DNA of 64,000 nt from SZUA-36 sp963749115 (lineage in GTDB: Bacteria > Pseudomonadota > Gammaproteobacteria > Xanthomonadales > SZUA-36): assembly GCA_963749115.1 (NCBI GenBank), contig CAVVLP010000015.1, positions 62,001 to 126,000 of the forward strand, written 5' to 3'. A program made the position numbers and the translations under genes. Below are positions 10,233 to 18,988 of the stretch, piece by piece. Within the stretch, counting starts at the first letter, position 1. Every line of letters starts with the position of its first letter. A model generated the notes under the pieces. It searched no databases and was not told where the DNA came from. It was given only the letters and a program-made list of their open reading frames with translations.

Positions 10233-11592
10233 ATGAAGATTCACATTCTTGGTGCATGCGGGACATTCATGGGTGGCGTGGCCATGCTCGCCAGTCGTGC
10301 TGGTCACCAGGTTACCGGTGCCGATCAACATACCTATCCGCCGATGAGCGACCTGTTGGAGCATGAAGGTATCGTCTTGCATGAGGGTTACAGTGAAGAG
10401 CCCATGCTGGATAAACCGGACCTGGTCATTATTGGCAATGCGCTGAGCCGCGGTAATCCGGCCGTCGAATATGTTTTAAACAACAGGTTGAACTTTACGT
10501 CCGGCCCCCGCTGGCTGGGCGAGAATTACCTGCGCGGCCGTAAGGTCATAGCGGTCGCTGGCACCCATGGTAAAACTTCCACCTCCAGCATGCTTGCATG
10601 GATACTTGAGTTTGCCGGGCTTAAACCTGGTTTCCTGATCGGTGGAGTGCCAACAAATTTCAATGTTTCAGCCCGCGAGGGTTCGGACTATTTTGTAGTG
10701 GAAGCAGATGAATACGATACCGCTTTTTTTGACAAGCGCTCCAAGTTCGTCCACTACCGACCGCAAGTCGCCATCCTGAATAACCTGGAATACGACCATG
10801 CAGATATATTCCCTGACCTCGCTGCGATCGAGACCCAGTTTCACCACCTGGTACGGACCATACCCGGCAACGGCACCATCATCAGCAATGGCTCAGATGC
10901 AAACCTTGAAAGGGTAATAAGCAGGGGATGCTGGAGTACCCTGCAAAGATTTTCCTTTGATGACAAGTATGAGTGGCAGGTTGAATTGATCAAAACCGAT
11001 GCCAGTGAATTGCGTTTCCACCATCAACAAAAGATTGGTTGGTACACTTCAGTGGGGTCAATGCGGACGTCACAATGCCATGAATGCCTGTGTGGCCATT
11101 GCAGCAGCAGTGGCCGTCGGCTTGCCAGCCAGCGTGGCTCTTGAGGCGCTGTCATTGTTCAGCGGTGTCAAACGTCGCATGGAGGTGGTCGCGCAGGCTC
11201 AGGATATCATCGTATATGATGATTTCGCCCATCACCCCACGGCTATTCGACTCACGCTCGAAGGTCTGCGGCGAAAGGTTGGCAATGCCCGTATACTGGT
11301 CGCACTTGAGCCACGCAGCAATACCATGCGGGCCGGTGTTCACGCACATGAACTGGGGCCGGCGTTGATGGCTGCCGATCACGTTTGGCTCAAAACCGGC
11401 GAGGGTATCGATTGGGATCCGAAGGTGGCACTGGCTCCGCTGGAGGGGCGCTTCAAGATCGTGACCCGGGTGGATGATATGCTGCTGCAAATAAAAAACA
11501 ACCTGAACCCGGGTGATCATGTCGTGTTTATGAGCAATGGCGGTTTCGAAGCCGCCCCGCGCAGAATGGCAGAATTTCTGGAAACGAAGTGA
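10233..11592 (+). CDS. mpl: UDP-N-acetylmuramate:L-Ala-gamma-D-Glu-meso-DAP ligase (one frameshift)
   Basis: Cytoplasmic peptidoglycan-recycling ligase that reattaches the murein tripeptide to UDP-MurNAc. The joined length is about 452 residues. It has the Mpl-specific N-terminus MKIHILGACGTFMGGVAMLA, the ATP loop VAGTHGKTSTSSMLAW, the Mur motif VVEADEYDTAFFDKRSKF, and the C-terminal YDDFAHHPTAIRLTLEGLR and ALEPRSNTMRAG. The frame shifts near 11030-11046, just before GRHNAMNACVAIAAA; one surplus base accounts for it. The stop overlaps the start of the LON-domain gene (GTGA). Confidence 0.92.
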
Positions 11593-12188
11593 CCAACACC
11601 GATATACCATTGTTCCCTCTTCATACCGTTTTGTTTCCGGACGGCTACCTGAACCTGAGAATATTTGAACAACGATATATCGACATGGTGCGTGAATGCA
11701 GTCTCAGGGATTGCTGCTTCGGTGTTTGCCTGGTTGGTAATTCGGAAGACTCAAATCGCCCTGCTAACCACATGAGGGTGGGCACCACGGCTGAAATTTG
11801 TGATTTCTCTACCCTGGATGACGGTCTGTTGGGCATAACAGCATACGGCAGGCATAAATTTATCATTCAAAAAACCCGTATGAGGGACAACGGCTTATTG
11901 ATGGCTGATGTCGAAATACTGGATGAAACCGATCCCGTTGATGTACCGAATGCGTACTCGGTACTGTCCTTGATAGCCAGTCGCTTCATGGAACAGGTCG
12001 GTAAAAACTATCCTTCTTACCTTTCAGCGGATTTGCAGGATGCCAACTGGGTTGGTTACCGCCTGGCCGAATTGCTGCCTTTGGAAAATAGCGAAAAACA
12101 GGTATTGCTTCAGCTCGACGATCCATTAGAGCGACTGCAATTGCTGGTTGAAGTCCTACCCCGGTTTCAGGAGCCTGTAGAAAACTGA
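11589..12188 (+). CDS. LON substrate-binding domain protein
   Basis: A stand-alone homologue of the N-terminal substrate-binding domain of Lon protease, 199 residues, without ATPase or protease parts. Family hallmarks are visible: IPLFPLHTVLFPDGYLNLRIFEQRY at the start, then GVCLVGN and a C-terminal helical part. GTG 11589 is the start and overlaps the mpl stop codon, suggesting translational coupling. Its role is unknown. The 3' end overlaps the convergent DedA-fusion gene by 22 nt. Confidence 0.87.
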   Translation: MTNTDIPLFPLHTVLFPDGYLNLRIFEQRYIDMVRECSLRDCCFGVCLVGNSEDSNRPANHMRVGTTAEICDFSTLDDGLLGITAYGRHKFIIQKTRMRDNGLLMADVEILDETDPVDVPNAYSVLSLIASRFMEQVGKNYPSYLSADLQDANWVGYRLAELLPLENSEKQVLLQLDDPLERLQLLVEVLPRFQEPVEN

Positions 12189-14164
12189 GGAACCCTGATC
12201 AACAAAAGCTCATCTTCGACCCTCTTGATCTGGACACCTTCTAACTCTCCTTCCAGCAGCTCAAGGCTCTCTTTCAAGGTAGGCATTGATCGCCAGTAAT
12301 TGAAAACCCTTAATCTCTGGACAAGTACTTCAGTGCTAATCTGGCCCAGGTAAACCGTCTGACCACTTGGTGTCAACCTGAAACCGGAGTCCCAAATGCG
12401 TATGGTCTGCTGTGTGAAAGGGTCTCCACCGAGCCGGTGTAACAGCAGGGTATCAGCATGACTAAGATAATCCCGCTTCAGCGGTGGAAGCGTCAATTCC
12501 GTGGACTCGGGATTTATGGCCAAAAGACTCCAGCGCCAGTTGGCGGGTTCCGCTTCCTGCCAACCGCGACCCATGAGTAATTGCGCGAGGCTCGCCGGTT
12601 GCCCCGCAAATTGAAAATTAAATTTACGGCCAGCAACCGATCGCAAAGGGGTTCGCTCACGCGGTAACAACTGCCATTCACGCTCCCACCAGCTTTGCTC
12701 GAAAAGTTCAATTTGTGGCAAAGGTAACTTGAGAGCCGCGACATCACTTTCGATATTCTGACCAACCTGCCATGTAAAAGTGGCTGCCAACATACCGAAA
12801 AAAATAAGACTGGCAACCATGCCATTGAACGGTCGCATGGCTCGCTGCCGGTAAGCGATACCGACCACAAACGTCCAGGCCATACCCAAAGCCACACCCA
12901 TCAGGGCTCCACTGAGCCAATCCAGGCCAAGGTACAACCTGGCTAAAACCAGCAGGGATAGAAGAAGTCCGACAATCACGTATGGCCATTTGCGTTTACG
13001 ACGCTTTAGTTCCCTTGCAACCACCACGGCGAAATAACCCAACACGACCGTAACCAGCGTTAACGCAGCGCTCGGGTCATACAAAGCATTGACCCCGGCT
13101 TCGCTTAAAAGCGGTGTTGCGCGCAACGACCAACCGAGCAATATCTGCAGGATGACCCCACCGCCCATCGCAACCAACCAGTGCAGTGCGGCCTTCTTTC
13201 GTCCGGCACCAATTAACCACAGCAACACCGCCATTGAAGTCGGGATGAGGACCCACAGTCGGGATAACTGGGTCAGGGCAACCATAATAGGATCCGCGAC
13301 GTGATTTCTCAGGCTTAATGCATATTCCTGAACTGCCTGGTCAATGGCCTTTGGCGAATCCGAAAATGGGGACAGGAATAGCAAAATCACCATGGCCCAG
13401 AAAACCAACACCAACAGCAGACCCATCATGGTGATGGAGAGCACCTCAGGCTGGGTTGAATCCAGTAGTGGCCCCGCAATCCGCCTGAATATCGGATGCC
13501 GGCGCAACCAACGGATCGCATGCCGCATCCAGCGTGCTGAGCGACTGGCCAGGAATTCGTAGGTTGTCCAGATAATCCACCAGGTAAACCACAGAACCAC
13601 TACACCAATAATTAACACCAATGACAATCGACCTGCATATTCAGACGCTACTTCGAGTGAAGCGCCAAATAACATACCGGGGACCAGGTAACTCGGTGTC
13701 CAGGCGATGCAGGCTGGAATATCAACCATTAGAAAACGCCGGAGAGACAGGCCCAGCATACCGGCTGTGACTGGAATTACCGGCCGCAGGGGACCGACAA
13801 AACGACCCACAACCACGCTTTTAGGACCATGCACATTGAAATAAACTCGTCCCCGCTCGAGCATTTTGGGGAAGCGTGAAAACGGCCACACTTCTGCAAG
13901 ATGACTCCGGTATCGCCGACCAATAGAATAGCTGACAAGATCCCCGGCAAAAGCTCCAACCGAGCCCAACAACCAGATGGGGAGCATGTCCAGCGCCCCA
14001 AGACTGATCAGCGCACCCAGACCAAACAGGATAATAATGCCCGGAACAAGGATACCGATAAATGCCAGCGACTCCACAAACGACATGACAAATACCCAGA
14101 AACCAGCCCAACCCGGATTGGCAGACATCCAGTTAAGCAGATCCTGTGTCCAATGAGTCTCCAC
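12167..14164 (-). CDS. DedA-family / PAP2-like / LssY C-terminal fusion membrane protein
   Basis: A 665-residue integral membrane protein. Residues 1-200 match the DedA/SNARE-associated family (PGIIILFGLGALIS, GRFVGPLRPVIPVTAGM), linked to lipid-carrier flipping. Residues about 250-450 resemble a PAP2 phosphatase bundle, but the catalytic motifs are degenerate: DPSAALTLVT stands where PSGH is expected, and ARLYLGLDWLSGA stands where SRxxxGxHxxxD is expected. The last 200 residues resemble an LssY C-terminal domain (LLMGRGWQEAEPANWRW, HRLGGDPFTQQTIRIWDSG). The start is a GTG at 14164. A lipid-handling function is likely, but phosphatase activity is doubtful. Confidence 0.85.
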   Translation of the reverse strand: METHWTQDLLNWMSANPGWAGFWVFVMSFVESLAFIGILVPGIIILFGLGALISLGALDMLPIWLLGSVGAFAGDLVSYSIGRRYRSHLAEVWPFSRFPKMLERGRVYFNVHGPKSVVVGRFVGPLRPVIPVTAGMLGLSLRRFLMVDIPACIAWTPSYLVPGMLFGASLEVASEYAGRLSLVLIIGVVVLWFTWWIIWTTYEFLASRSARWMRHAIRWLRRHPIFRRIAGPLLDSTQPEVLSITMMGLLLVLVFWAMVILLFLSPFSDSPKAIDQAVQEYALSLRNHVADPIMVALTQLSRLWVLIPTSMAVLLWLIGAGRKKAALHWLVAMGGGVILQILLGWSLRATPLLSEAGVNALYDPSAALTLVTVVLGYFAVVVARELKRRKRKWPYVIVGLLLSLLVLARLYLGLDWLSGALMGVALGMAWTFVVGIAYRQRAMRPFNGMVASLIFFGMLAATFTWQVGQNIESDVAALKLPLPQIELFEQSWWEREWQLLPRERTPLRSVAGRKFNFQFAGQPASLAQLLMGRGWQEAEPANWRWSLLAINPESTELTLPPLKRDYLSHADTLLLHRLGGDPFTQQTIRIWDSGFRLTPSGQTVYLGQISTEVLVQRLRVFNYWRSMPTLKESLELLEGELEGVQIKRVEDELLLIRVPQFSTGS

Positions 14165-14249
14165 TTTGGTTCAGTTCACCCTTCTCTGCGCGTAATTCAT
14201 AGTTATAATACGGGATTAAACCGCTGAATACCTGATGCAGGAACTGTAA

Positions 14250-15071
14250 ATGCGAACACTAGAAAACAAAACAATTTTTATCACCGGCGGTTCCCGGGGA
14301 ATCGGCAAAGCCATTGCTCTGCGCGCCGCGCGTGACGGCGCCAATATCGTCATTGCCGCCAAGACAGACAAAACCCACGCCAGCCTGCCCGGTACGATTT
14401 ATTCGGCTGCTGAAGATATTGAACAGGCCGGTGGTCGCGCCCTGCCAATCAAGCTTGATGTTCGCGATGATCAAGCCGTTGTTGCGGCAGTAGAAAAAGC
14501 GGCCGATCATTTCAATGGTCTGGATATTCTAATCAACAACGCCAGCGCGATCACATTGGAAAACACACTTGATGTATCCATGGATAAATTTGACCTGATG
14601 CACTCGGTCAATGTGCGTGGCACCTTTGCCTGCTCTAAGGCCTGCGTACCCCACCTGCTGAAATCAGATAACCCGCACATACTCAACCTGTCGCCTCCAT
14701 TGAACCTTGACCCGGTCTGGTTCAAAGACTATCTGGCTTACACGATGTCAAAATACGGCATGAGCATGTGCGTTCTTGGTATGGCCAAAGAGTTTCGAAC
14801 CCGGGGTATTGCCGTTAACGCCCTGTGGCCACGCACGGTAATCGATACAGCAGCCATTAACATGCTGGGTGGTGTGGTCAAGGCTGACCATTGTCGTAAC
14901 GCGGAGATCATGGCAGATGCCGCACACACGATCCTTTGCCGCGACAGTAAAACCACTAGTGGTAATTTCTTTATTGACGAGGACGTATTACGCTCCGACG
15001 GTGTCAGGGATTTTGATCACTACGCGATCAAGGCTGGCCAACCGTTGATGAAAGATCTTTTTCTGGATTGA
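14250..15071 (+). CDS. Short-chain dehydrogenase/reductase (HSDL2-like)
   Basis: A 273-residue SDR. It has the NAD(P) motif TGGSRGIGKAIALRAA near residue 12, the NNAS motif in LDILINNASAITLEN, a serine in ILNLSPPLNL, and the catalytic YTMSK. The long loop after the glycine motif (AAKTDKTHASLPGTIYSAAEDI) is typical of hydroxysteroid-dehydrogenase-like protein 2 relatives, which are associated with lipid metabolism. ATG 14250 has AGGA upstream. It is convergent with hemL, with only 10 nt between stops. The substrate is unknown. Confidence 0.88.
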   Translation: MRTLENKTIFITGGSRGIGKAIALRAARDGANIVIAAKTDKTHASLPGTIYSAAEDIEQAGGRALPIKLDVRDDQAVVAAVEKAADHFNGLDILINNASAITLENTLDVSMDKFDLMHSVNVRGTFACSKACVPHLLKSDNPHILNLSPPLNLDPVWFKDYLAYTMSKYGMSMCVLGMAKEFRTRGIAVNALWPRTVIDTAAINMLGGVVKADHCRNAEIMADAAHTILCRDSKTTSGNFFIDEDVLRSDGVRDFDHYAIKAGQPLMKDLFLD

Positions 15072-15081
15072 GGAACAAATC

Positions 15082-16368
15082 CTAGTCAACACAGGAGCGT
15101 AGCGCCTCCCTGGCCGCACTAATCGTTGAGAAAATATGCTCCTCGGTGTGCGCAGAAGATACAAAGCCGGCCTCATAGGCAGATGGTGCCAGGTACACAC
15201 CCCCGTCCAGCATGGCATGGAAAAAGCGCTTGAACATTTTTATGTCGACAGCACCCGACTGTTCAAAGTTGATAATCCGCTCGGCATTGCTGAAGTACAG
15301 GCCAAACATGCCACCGACCCGGGTGGTCGTAAACGGTACACCGAAATAATCTGCTTCAGCCTGCAGACCTTCGGTCAACATACGGGTTTTTTCACCAAGC
15401 GCTTCATAGAAGCCCGGTACGGTAATCTGCTCAAGTGTCGCCAGACCTGCTGCCATGGCCACCGGATTGCCTGAAAGTGTACCTGCCTGGTAAACAGGTC
15501 CGGATGGTGCAACCAACTCCATGAACTCACGTTTACCACCGAAAGCACCAACCGGCATGCCACCACCGATGACCTTGCCAAATGTTGAAAGATCCGGTGT
15601 AATCCCGTACAAGGCCTGGGCCCCGCCCAGCGCCACACGAAAACCGGTCATGACCTCATCAAAGATCAACAGAACGCCGTGCTGATCACATAGATCACGA
15701 AGGCCTTGCAAATAGCCCTCCATTGGCGGAATAAGATTCATGTTTCCGGCCACGGGCTCAACAATCAAACAGGCTATTTCGTCACCCTGTTCGGCAAAAC
15801 ATGACCGTACCGCATCCAGATCGTTATATGGCAAGGTCAAGGTCAGGTCAGCACAGGCTGAAGGAACACCCGGGGAGTTCGGTACACCTAACGTCAAAGC
15901 TCCACTACCCGCCTTGACCAGGAAGGCATCGGCATGGCCGTGATAACAGCCCTCGAATTTCAGAATACGATCTCTTCCGGTTGCCGCGCGGGCCACCCTT
16001 ATTGCGCTCATGGTTGCCTCGGTGCCGGAATTAACCATTCGCACCATGTCCATGCCATCAATCAAGTCACACAAGCGTTCCGCCATGGTGACCTCTGCGG
16101 CTGACGGCGCACCAAAACTCAGGCCCTTAGTCACAGCCTCCTGTACCGCCGCAATGATCGCCGGGTTGGAGTGACCGGCTATCATCGGCCCCCATGAGCC
16201 GACATAATCAATGTAGGAACGCCCGGAAACGTCATACAGACAAGCACCGGACGCGTGATCAAAAAATACCGGGTCGCCACCAACCCCGTTAAAAGCCCGA
16301 ACCGGAGAATTCACTCCACCCGGTATATATAAACGTGCCCGTTCGATCAATTCATGGCTGCTTGTCAT
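15082..16368 (-). CDS. hemL: Glutamate-1-semialdehyde 2,1-aminomutase
   Basis: PLP enzyme that converts glutamate-1-semialdehyde to 5-aminolevulinate in the C5 pathway of haem synthesis. ATG 16368 (MTSSHELIERARLYIPGG) is preferred over an in-frame TTG five codons upstream; it gives 428 residues, the normal length. Motifs: GGVNSPVRAFNGVGG, VNSGTEATMSAIRVAR, YHGHADAFLVKAGSG, FDEVMTGFRVA, and the PLP lysine in LSTFGKVIGGGMPVGAFGG. It is divergent from the rubredoxin gene. Confidence 0.96.
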   Translation of the reverse strand: MTSSHELIERARLYIPGGVNSPVRAFNGVGGDPVFFDHASGACLYDVSGRSYIDYVGSWGPMIAGHSNPAIIAAVQEAVTKGLSFGAPSAAEVTMAERLCDLIDGMDMVRMVNSGTEATMSAIRVARAATGRDRILKFEGCYHGHADAFLVKAGSGALTLGVPNSPGVPSACADLTLTLPYNDLDAVRSCFAEQGDEIACLIVEPVAGNMNLIPPMEGYLQGLRDLCDQHGVLLIFDEVMTGFRVALGGAQALYGITPDLSTFGKVIGGGMPVGAFGGKREFMELVAPSGPVYQAGTLSGNPVAMAAGLATLEQITVPGFYEALGEKTRMLTEGLQAEADYFGVPFTTTRVGGMFGLYFSNAERIINFEQSGAVDIKMFKRFFHAMLDGGVYLAPSAYEAGFVSSAHTEEHIFSTISAAREALRSCVD

Positions 16369-16474
16369 TTTGGCTGTTCTCAATCTGCAAAAAACGTCAT
16401 TTTAACCTGCAAAAGGTTTAAGCGCGCGTCTTTGCATGGCAAACTAGGTCTTTTGCCATGACAGGATTTGAAAC

Positions 16475-16654
16475 GTGCCGGAAAACGACTATAAAGTCTG
16501 GATGTGTATCATCTGTGGCTGGGTGTATGAAGAAGAAAAAGGCTGTCCTGAAGAGGGCCTGGCACCGGGCACACGCTGGGAGGAGGTACCGGAGTTCTGG
16601 GTTTGCCCGGACTGTGGTGCCGGTAAAGAAGATTTCGAAATGATCGAGCTCTGA
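16475..16654 (+). CDS. Rubredoxin
   Basis: A 59-residue iron-sulfur electron carrier read from GTG 16475 with AGGA upstream. The Fe(SCys)4 ligands are in two CxxCG motifs, MCIICGWVYEEEKG and WVCPDCGAGKEDFE, with the usual middle segment APGTRWEEVPEFW. It is divergent from hemL and followed 31 nt later by a PspC-domain gene. The electron partner cannot be read from the context. Confidence 0.95.
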   Translation: MPENDYKVWMCIICGWVYEEEKGCPEEGLAPGTRWEEVPEFWVCPDCGAGKEDFEMIEL

Positions 16655-16685
16655 CAGGGGCTGACCAAAGGAAATTGGCATTAAT

Positions 16686-16877
16686 ATGAACTCAGGAATA
16701 ACAAGAGACAAACGCAACGGAATGATCGGTGGTGTCTGTGCAGGCCTCGCACGGCATTTCGGTTGGTCAGTGACGGGTACGCGGGTCGTTTACGTTCTGG
16801 CCTCGATCCTGTCGGCGGCGTTTCCAGGGATCTTGGTATACATTATTTTATGGTTGTTGCTGCCTGAATCCGACTAG
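16686..16877 (+). CDS. PspC-domain small membrane protein
   Basis: A 63-residue protein with a PspC domain: RNGMIGGVCAGLARHFGWSVTGTRVVYVL followed by a hydrophobic segment ending GILVYIILWLLLPESD. PspC proteins are inner-membrane components or relatives of the phage-shock stress response. No other psp genes are visible nearby. It follows rubredoxin on the same strand and is convergent with the cpdA-like gene. Confidence 0.85.
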   Translation: MNSGITRDKRNGMIGGVCAGLARHFGWSVTGTRVVYVLASILSAAFPGILVYIILWLLLPESD

Positions 16878-16886
16878 CCCGGCATT

Positions 16887-17633
16887 TTAGATAATGCCGC
16901 TTTCAAGCGTTTTATCATCCCTTAATTCCAACCACCTGAATGCCGGACCGATATTATCCGGCGTGAATTTTTGCGCACCGGACAAGGCGTTGATGGCGCT
17001 CGAAGGGCCACCCAGCATAGCGGTGCCATTTCTATCCGTTTCAAATGCCTGGTGTATGTGCCCCCAGACCACAGCCCTGACGTTGGGGTGACGATCAACC
17101 AGGCAAAGAAAGTCCTCTGAATCAAACAGGCGGTACTTGTCAATCCAGGGGCTACCGATACAAATGGGTTGATGGTGCACTGTGATCAGTAGCGGGCTAT
17201 GCGTGTGCTCCAAAAAATCTTCAAGATCCATCAAAGCCCTTTCACTGAGATGACCTTCATGCTTTCCCGGCACACATGAGTTCAAACGGACTATTTGCCA
17301 CGGGCCATGTTCTGAGACCCGGATGGAATCTACCGGACTACCCGGAAAGGCGTCAGCGAGCTGAGCTGCGTCATCATGGTTTCCGGGCAATGCGAGCACG
17401 GGAACACCAAGTGGCTTAAAGAGTTTTTGCATTGCCAGGTAGGAAGCCCGGCTGCCATCTTCACTGAGGTCACCTGTCGCCAGTAAAAGGTCCGGATTCA
17501 TGGCCCTCACTTTCCTCAGCAGGGCCTTCAGTGTTTGGTGGGGATAAATATCGCGATATTTTTGCCGTGGATCTGCTGGAAGGTGGCAATCCGTAATCTG
17601 CGCAATGAGGGTGCTTGTACGCGCTTGGGTCAA
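16887..17633 (-). CDS. cpdA: Metallophosphoesterase, CpdA-like (3',5'-cAMP phosphodiesterase)
   Basis: A 248-residue calcineurin-type phosphoesterase, probably hydrolysing cyclic AMP. Metal-site motifs appear in order: QITDCHLPADPRQKYRDI, LLATGDLSEDGS, LALPGNHDDAAQL, ITVHHQPICIGSPWID and VVWGHIHQAFE. The order and the short DCHL leader match CpdA. The DUF192 gene lies 14 nt upstream on the same strand and is likely co-transcribed. Another cyclic-nucleotide or generic phosphodiesterase activity remains possible. Confidence 0.85.
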   Translation of the reverse strand: MTQARTSTLIAQITDCHLPADPRQKYRDIYPHQTLKALLRKVRAMNPDLLLATGDLSEDGSRASYLAMQKLFKPLGVPVLALPGNHDDAAQLADAFPGSPVDSIRVSEHGPWQIVRLNSCVPGKHEGHLSERALMDLEDFLEHTHSPLLITVHHQPICIGSPWIDKYRLFDSEDFLCLVDRHPNVRAVVWGHIHQAFETDRNGTAMLGGPSSAINALSGAQKFTPDNIGPAFRWLELRDDKTLESGII

Positions 17634-17647
17634 AGCACCAAACTCAC

Positions 17648-18070
17648 TCAGTCCAGCTCAATAATCAGCTGGTCTCCGGGCCCAACGCCAAGCTCGGATG
17701 CCATACCGGCATTGAGCTCAAGCACATACATGGCCGGTCCGGCGCTCGGATATGAGGGGCAGCGTTTGACCCTGCATGGAGGGGTGTTTGCAGAGATGCT
17801 GACCATCTTCAAATCCTTGTCGAAATACATGATGTCCAGCGGGATGCGGGTGTTCTTCATCCAGAAACTGCGTGGCGCCTCATTTGGGAAGATAAATATC
17901 ATACCTTCATCTGCAGGCATGCTGTCTCTGAACATCAACCCCAGGGCCTGTTTCTCCTGGGTCTCTGCAATTTCCACTGTAAAGCGCTTACCTCCCAACT
18001 CGACACCAGGCTCCCCCGAAGCACAGGCCACACAGGAAATTAACATCAATACACACAACAAAAAACGCAT
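17648..18070 (-). CDS. DUF192 family exported protein
   Basis: A 140-residue protein with an N-terminal signal (MRFLLCVLMLISCVACASG), probably a lipoprotein signal because VACA resembles a lipobox. The DUF192 core is clear: QALGLMFRDSMPADEGMIFIFP, SFWMKNTRIPLDIMYFD and the C-terminal VLELNAGMASELGVGPGDQL. The function of this family is unknown. It is the first gene of a probable two-gene unit with the cpdA-like gene. Confidence 0.9.
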   Translation of the reverse strand: MRFLLCVLMLISCVACASGEPGVELGGKRFTVEIAETQEKQALGLMFRDSMPADEGMIFIFPNEAPRSFWMKNTRIPLDIMYFDKDLKMVSISANTPPCRVKRCPSYPSAGPAMYVLELNAGMASELGVGPGDQLIIELD

Positions 18071-18235
18071 CAGGCTTATCCGGTTATTGGTTCAACCGAA
18101 TGATAGCAAGCATCGAATGGCGGTGTGGATTTTCATGTTAGCTGAACAGATGTCAGGTATTGCGCAATAACTTTAGCGATTACCACTTTCAGACTGCTTT
18201 CACTGACCGAAGCTGTACTTTTCCAGTCTCGCACA

Positions 18236-18374
18236 ATTCGCCGGGAGTACCGGGTACTCCCGGCGAATCCCTGAGGGATCCTGAAACACATGTGCCATGG
18301 CCCAGGCCAGCCTCTCGACCGGTTCCCGGTCTCACCTTCAACGATCGCGGGGAGGTGTGTACCCACCTCCCCGC
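18236..18374. repeat. Tandem cluster of four hairpins
   Basis: Four inverted repeats in 139 nt. A 15-bp perfect stem pairs 18236-18250 with 18254-18268 across a 3-nt loop (ATTCGCCGGGAGTAC arm). A 5-bp stem lies at 18267-18279 (ATCCC/GGGAT) and abuts the first. A 6-bp stem pairs 18317-18322 with 18326-18331 (GACCGG/CCGGTC). An 11-bp stem pairs 18347-18357 with 18364-18374 (GCGGGGAGGTG arm). The layout suggests a structured RNA or a mobile DNA hairpin element. The third stem belongs to a motif shared with position 41079. Confidence 0.8.
18296..18339 (+). repeat. 44-nt dispersed motif, copy A
   Basis: Begins CATGGCCCAGGCCAGC and ends TCTCACCTTC. It matches 41079-41122 at 41 of 44 positions. Two of the three differences are at paired positions of the internal GACCGG-TTC-CCGGTC hairpin and keep the pair (C-G here, G-C in copy B). 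Confidence 0.85.
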
Positions 18375-18423
18375 TCGGGATTTGTGGATTCTATTTAAAC
18401 CTGGTTCTTTTAGGATGTGAGTT

Positions 18424-18984
18424 TTAATCAACAGCAGCTATCTGAACATCCGGCGCGTCATCAACATCCAGCGCCACCATCACATCACCGAAGTACTCGG
18501 GTTGTATATCCCCCATCACATTGACCACCACGACTTCTTCATCATCAGCAGAAACGATGGTCAAACCGTGCATGCCGCTACTGGATGATTTTGAGAACAT
18601 CTGTACAAGTTCGCCTTCTTCACGCATCAGCATGACCGGCTGCCAACCGTCATCGCTCAGCTTGCTGCCCATATGCTCAAAGTTCTGTGCAATGCGGTTG
18701 GTATCGCCAGTCACCTCGTAAATTCGGACACGCACACCGTCCAGGCTGCGGAGCAATGCCTGTGTTTCCGGTTCTTCATCAAGGAAGCGGGCGGCAAATC
18801 GCAGTGTCGTTTTACCTAGTGATAGCGACATGGTGCGATTGGTGTCACTTATGCCTGGTGAATCCAGATTGGCATATCCCTCATTGCTCCGCGATGCCGT
18901 AATGCCACATGAAGAAATTAGAAAAGTCGTCAATGTCAGTACCAGTACAACAAATATGCCGCGATTGGTTCCCAGGGATTTCAT
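18424..18984 (-). CDS. DUF4252 family lipoprotein
   Basis: Start ATG 18984 gives 186 residues with a lipoprotein signal ending LTTFLISSCG; the frame is open nine codons further upstream. The body resembles DUF4252 proteins: SLGKTTLRFAARF, LLRSLDGVRVRIYEVTGD, DDGWQPVMLMREEGELVQMF, and a C-terminal MHGLTIVSADDEEVVVVNVMGDI. This is the last gene of an ECF sigma / anti-sigma operon and a paralogue of the preceding gene. The molecular function of DUF4252 is unknown. Confidence 0.85.
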   Translation of the reverse strand: MKSLGTNRGIFVVLVLTLTTFLISSCGITASRSNEGYANLDSPGISDTNRTMSLSLGKTTLRFAARFLDEEPETQALLRSLDGVRVRIYEVTGDTNRIAQNFEHMGSKLSDDGWQPVMLMREEGELVQMFSKSSSSGMHGLTIVSADDEEVVVVNVMGDIQPEYFGDVMVALDVDDAPDVQIAAVD

Positions 18985-18988
18985 TATT

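Larger units (their letters stand above)
18071..18423. other. Non-coding region of 353 nt with a cluster of hairpins
   Basis: No credible gene is present. The stretch lies between two minus-strand genes (DUF4252 upstream, DUF192 downstream). It holds four consecutive inverted repeats between 18236 and 18374, described separately. An open frame crossing it on the minus strand has repeat-derived composition and no family resemblance. Confidence 0.7.

Noticed and set aside
18189..18431. An 80-codon open frame on the minus strand between DUF4252 and DUF192
   Set aside because: It consists of the hairpin cluster read as codons and has no supporting ribosome site.
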